DNA of 64,000 bases. Origin: Fibrella aquatilis. GTDB lineage: Bacteria > Bacteroidota > Bacteroidia > Cytophagales > Spirosomataceae. Every line of letters starts with the position of its first letter. Positions within the stretch are counted from its first letter, which is position 1. Shown here piece after piece: positions 60,764 to 64,000 of this stretch. The notes under the pieces are model-generated. The model saw nothing but the letters and a program-made list of their open reading frames with translations, ran no database searches and was not told the DNA's origin. The stretch lies in NCBI RefSeq assembly GCF_017353255.1, contig NZ_JAFMYU010000009.1, forward strand, positions 124,001 through 188,000, written 5' to 3'. The position numbers and the translations under genes were made by a program.

Positions 60764-63700
60764 TTAGAAGCCAATCTGTACGCCTACGATGAGTGTGCGG
60801 GGTTGGGGGTAGTTGCCACCGTCGACACCCCGGAACAGCACTTTACCGCCATCGTAATTGCCCACTTCGGGGTCGTAGCCTTTGTAGGCTGTGAACGTCA
60901 GCAGGTTTTGGGCCGTCACATATAGCCGTGCCTGACTTAGCCCCAGGCGGCTAATAGCAGATACTGGCAACCGGTAGCCGACCGACACGTTCTTGAGGCG
61001 CAAGTAATCGCCCTTCTCTACGTAGCGCGTGGAGAAAAACTGATTGGCGCTCCGGTTGGAGAGTGGGTTGGCCACCGACGGATTGGGGTTGCTTGCGGTC
61101 CAGTAGTTGAGAGCTTCCACCGAGCGGTTGCCGTTGTAGCTGAGCGTGCTGTTTTCGAGCGTCTGCTGCCGCAGCACATTGGCGAGGCTGTTGCCCGACA
61201 CCCCCTGGAAAAACAAGGTCAGATCGAAGCCGCCCCACTCTGCTGTGGCGTTGAGACCATACGAAAACGTGGGAATCGGGTTGCCGATGATGGTGCGATC
61301 CGCTGTGCTCAGTACGCCGTCGCCGTTGATATCGGCGTAGCGCGCGTCGCCCGCTTTAGGCAGGTCTTTGTCTGCCGTCTTGCTCAACTGTGACTTAGCT
61401 TCGTCATCAGTGCGATAGTAGCCTTCGGCCACATACCCGTAATAGGCCCCGATGGGATCGCCGGGGCGCAGGATCACGTTCAGGTCGTTGTCGCTGCCCT
61501 GAATGATGGGGTTGGTGTTGCCGCTATACAGTTCGTCCACGCGGTTAGTTAGTGTGCCGCCGTTAACCCCCACCGTGTAGCGCAGCTTACCCGCCTGATT
61601 GCGGTAGTTGAGCGAAAAGTCGATGCCCCGATTGCTGATTTTGCCCGTATTGACCAACGCCGCCCCAATGCCCGCCGACGGTGGGTTCACAGTATTGGCC
61701 AGAATCAAATCTGTGGTTGTGCGGTCGAAGTATTCCACCAGGAAGTCGAGCTTATTGTTGAGCAGCGACCCGTCGAGAGCCACGTTGATGCCCCGGTTCT
61801 GCGCCCAACGTAGGTCGGGGTTGATGTTACTGGTCACGATGGTGCCCACGCTCGATGCGCCATTGAAGACGTAATACGCCTGCGACCGCAGGTTGGCCGA
61901 CAGGGAGTAGTCGCCTACGTTGTTGATGTCGCCCGTGATGCCATACCCCACCGAGAGTTTCAGGTTGTTGATCACCGACTGCGACTTCATGAAGGCTTCT
62001 TCCGAGATGCGCCAGCCTACCGAGACGGCAGGGTAATAGAGCACCGGGTTCAGCTTCGAGCTTTTGTCACGGCGGTACGAAGCCGTCAGCAGGTACTTGT
62101 TGGCGTAGGCGTAGTCGACCCGGCCAAAGTAGCTTAGAATACCCCGCTCATAGTAGCCGTCATACGAAGAGCGGTCTTTCTGATCGACTAAGCCAATCGA
62201 TTGCGCCGTCTCGCTGGGCAGGTTCGTCACACTTGCCCCCACCGACTCGTCACGCGAAAACCACCACTCGTGGGCCAGTAAGGCATCTAGGCTGTGTTTG
62301 CCCACCACCGTGCGGTAGTTGAATAGGTTTTTCCATTGTTGCACCTCCGAGGTGGCAAACGACGTACCGAACGAGTTTGGCTCCAGGCGATTATTGTTGC
62401 GATAATAGGCCGGTACAAACGTTCGGCCTCGGTACACGTTGAAATCGAGGCCGTATTCGGTGCGGTAGCTCAGGCCCTTAATCAACTGCAAATCAGCATA
62501 CACGTTGCCCAGTACGCGACGTTGGGGACTATTATTTTGCAGGATATTGGCAATGGCGATGGGGTTTTGAATGGGGTCGCCAAGCAGGTCGTCTTTGCTT
62601 GGTTGGCCATAACCATAGTAGCGCGGGTCGGAGTTGTCACTGGCCGGAATCAGCGGCGATAGGCTCAGCAGTTGGTTAATGTACCGCGCCCCGGCATCTA
62701 GCCGACGTTCGCCCGTCCGTTGCGACTCGCTAAACAGCAGTGATTCACCCACTTTCAGGCGGCTGCTGAGTTGAAAATCTGTATTCACGCGCAGGCTTTT
62801 GCGGTCGAAATTGGTGCCGGGTACAATGCCGTCCTGCTTGAACCAGTTGCCGCTCAGCGAGTAGGTGCTGCGCTCGCCCCCGCCCGACACGTTGAGGGCG
62901 ATGTTGGACAGCGGGGCCGTCTGGAAGAACTCGTCTTGCCAGTTGGTGTTGGCGTTGGTGCTGCCCAGTACGCGGGGTGAAGCTGCCGCGCCGCGCTGAA
63001 AGCGGGCAAACGTGCGGTACTGCTCACCGTTGAGCAGATCCAGCTTTTTAGACACGTTTTGCGTACCGTAATACGTATCCAGCGATACGCGCGGTGCCCC
63101 CGCCCGACCTCGTTTGGTGGTAATGATGACCACACCATTGGCTGCCGAAGCACCGTAAATAGCCGCAGCGGAAGCATCTTTTAGTACCGAAATTGACTCA
63201 ATATCATTCGGTGGCAAGGTGGCCAGCACTGTCGACCCCAATTGGTCAGTGGCACCGGGCCGAATCGTCACGCCATCGATGACGTAAAGTGGCTCGTTGG
63301 CACCTACGCCCACAATACCCCGAATCTGCACGGAGGCCCCCGCACCGGGAGCACCCCCATTCTGCACCACGTTGACCCCCGAAACCCGGCCTTGCAACGC
63401 CTGCTCCGAATTGACCACGGGCAAGCTTTCGATCTGCTTCGCGCTGACCAGCCCCACCGAGCCGGAAATCTCCGACCGTCGCCGGGCACCGTAGCCCACG
63501 GCCACCACTTCGTCCAGCGATTTAGTGTCGGTCATTAGCTTCACCGACGCCGTTGTTTGGCCTACCGACAGGGCCACTTCCCGCGTCAGGTAGCCGACAT
63601 AGCTGAATACCAGCGTGCCGGCGGTTTCGGGCAGGCTTAGTTTGTAGGCTCCCTGTTCGTTGGTAGTGGTGCCGCGCGCGGTGCCCTTTAGCACCACCGA

Positions 63701-64000
63701 TACCCCCGGCAACCCGGCCCCGTTTTCGTCGGTCACCGTACCCGTCACCACACGGTCGGTGGGGACCTCAGCGGGGTGCTCGGTTTCGGTGACTGAGTTT
63801 CCCCCCATTGACGGGGCTACTATGCGGCTCAAAATAATTTGTTTGCCGATGACTTCGTAACGAATGTTCATCGGGGCCAGCAGGCCGTCGAGTACGTCGC
63901 TCAACCGCTCCTGTTGCGACTGCACACTTACTTTGCGGCCTATCTGAATCAGGTTGGTGCTGTAGACAAAGCGTACGCCCGCCTGGGCTTCCAGCGTGTT
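60764..64000 (-). CDS. SusC/RagA-family TonB-linked transporter with STN domain (5' end outside window)
   Basis: The frame stays open to the window edge, so the N-terminus is missing; 1078 residues are visible. It begins in an STN (secretin/TonB short N-terminal) domain: LEAQAGVRFVYSTNLIQIG and YEVIGKQIILSR, then a carboxypeptidase-regulatory-like domain (VTGTVTDENGAGLPGVSVVL), the plug (SLDEVVAVGYGARRRSEISG) and the barrel ending LIVGVQIGF. An STN domain is the hallmark of SusC proteins that signal to an anti-sigma factor, so an ECF sigma/FecR pair probably lies upstream, outside the window. It leads SusD, PSD1 and DUF1501. Confidence 0.9.
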   Translation of the reverse strand, partial: NTLEAQAGVRFVYSTNLIQIGRKVSVQSQQERLSDVLDGLLAPMNIRYEVIGKQIILSRIVAPSMGGNSVTETEHPAEVPTDRVVTGTVTDENGAGLPGVSVVLKGTARGTTTNEQGAYKLSLPETAGTLVFSYVGYLTREVALSVGQTTASVKLMTDTKSLDEVVAVGYGARRRSEISGSVGLVSAKQIESLPVVNSEQALQGRVSGVNVVQNGGAPGAGASVQIRGIVGVGANEPLYVIDGVTIRPGATDQLGSTVLATLPPNDIESISVLKDASAAAIYGASAANGVVIITTKRGRAGAPRVSLDTYYGTQNVSKKLDLLNGEQYRTFARFQRGAAASPRVLGSTNANTNWQDEFFQTAPLSNIALNVSGGGERSTYSLSGNWFKQDGIVPGTNFDRKSLRVNTDFQLSSRLKVGESLLFSESQRTGERRLDAGARYINQLLSLSPLIPASDNSDPRYYGYGQPSKDDLLGDPIQNPIAIANILQNNSPQRRVLGNVYADLQLIKGLSYRTEYGLDFNVYRGRTFVPAYYRNNNRLEPNSFGTSFATSEVQQWKNLFNYRTVVGKHSLDALLAHEWWFSRDESVGASVTNLPSETAQSIGLVDQKDRSSYDGYYERGILSYFGRVDYAYANKYLLTASYRRDKSSKLNPVLYYPAVSVGWRISEEAFMKSQSVINNLKLSVGYGITGDINNVGDYSLSANLRSQAYYVFNGASSVGTIVTSNINPDLRWAQNRGINVALDGSLLNNKLDFLVEYFDRTTTDLILANTVNPPSAGIGAALVNTGKISNRGIDFSLNYRNQAGKLRYTVGVNGGTLTNRVDELYSGNTNPIIQGSDNDLNVILRPGDPIGAYYGYVAEGYYRTDDEAKSQLSKTADKDLPKAGDARYADINGDGVLSTADRTIIGNPIPTFSYGLNATAEWGGFDLTLFFQGVSGNSLANVLRQQTLENSTLSYNGNRSVEALNYWTASNPNPSVANPLSNRSANQFFSTRYVEKGDYLRLKNVSVGYRLPVSAISRLGLSQARLYVTAQNLLTFTAYKGYDPEVGNYDGGKVLFRGVDGGNYPQPRTLIVGVQIGF

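Overview
The window looks like chromosomal DNA from a Bacteroidota bacterium of the order Cytophagales, most like Spirosoma and relatives. The signs are two SusC/SusD outer-membrane uptake pairs, RagB/SusD-type lipoproteins, an STN-domain SusC, a promoter of the TTTG / TAnnTTTG type, no regular Shine-Dalgarno sequences, three Crp/Fnr-like regulators ending in an LSRIR helix-turn-helix, and planctomycete-type PSD1/DUF1501 proteins. The genus is inferred from gene content. I see no rRNA, tRNA, CRISPR array, insertion sequence or phage gene.

Region 1 (2-10078): the end of a tripartite exporter operon (adaptor, DevC-like permease, TolC-type channel). It is followed by a lipid hydroxylase-reductase fusion and a UGT51-like lipid glycosyltransferase, which together suggest making and exporting a glycosylated lipid. 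Small membrane proteins, a GNAT enzyme, a small exporter and two Crp/Fnr regulators follow. Palindromes with the half-site TTACCAA lie beside both regulators.

Region 2 (10244-20676, minus strand): a GH127-type beta-L-arabinofuranosidase and a 1159-residue FG-GAP/ASPIC lipoprotein, a broken piece of a GH42 gene, then a run of SDR, SnoaL, outer-membrane, VOC and SDR genes downstream of an AraC regulator.

Region 3 (20956-46186): a sugar-use locus. GH42, SusD and SusC point left. Galactonate-dehydratase-like enolase, FadR/GntR regulator, a GH59 galactocerebrosidase-like hydrolase and an SMP-30 lactonase point right. Further on lie a GH16 enzyme, a sugar MFS transporter and an oxidative pentose/hexose acid pathway set (IlvD/Edd dehydratase, SDR, AraD1/GguC-type FAH protein), an epimerase-hydrolase fusion and a GH28 pectinase. 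Together they suggest use of galactose- and arabinose-rich pectic side chains by non-phosphorylating oxidation. The AGTCCTACTT element occurs at the SusC/dehydratase and MFS/IlvD divergent promoters and again near position 59000, so it may be a common operator.

Region 4 (34243-37463 and 46438-54415): two related cassettes of AraC regulator, DUF2141 protein and NAD(P)-binding reductase, plus a DUF4267-cupin fusion, a third Crp/Fnr gene, and a TetR-SDR-royal-jelly-like operon with a palindromic operator.

Region 5 (54580-64000, minus strand): STN-type SusC (cut by the window end), SusD, a cytochrome-c-domain PSD1 protein and a Tat-exported DUF1501 protein.

Three gene fragments (GH42 tail, sugar-transporter tail, ECF sigma head) show that this accessory region has been rearranged. 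The heptamer GGTACGT/ACGTACC is strikingly frequent throughout.
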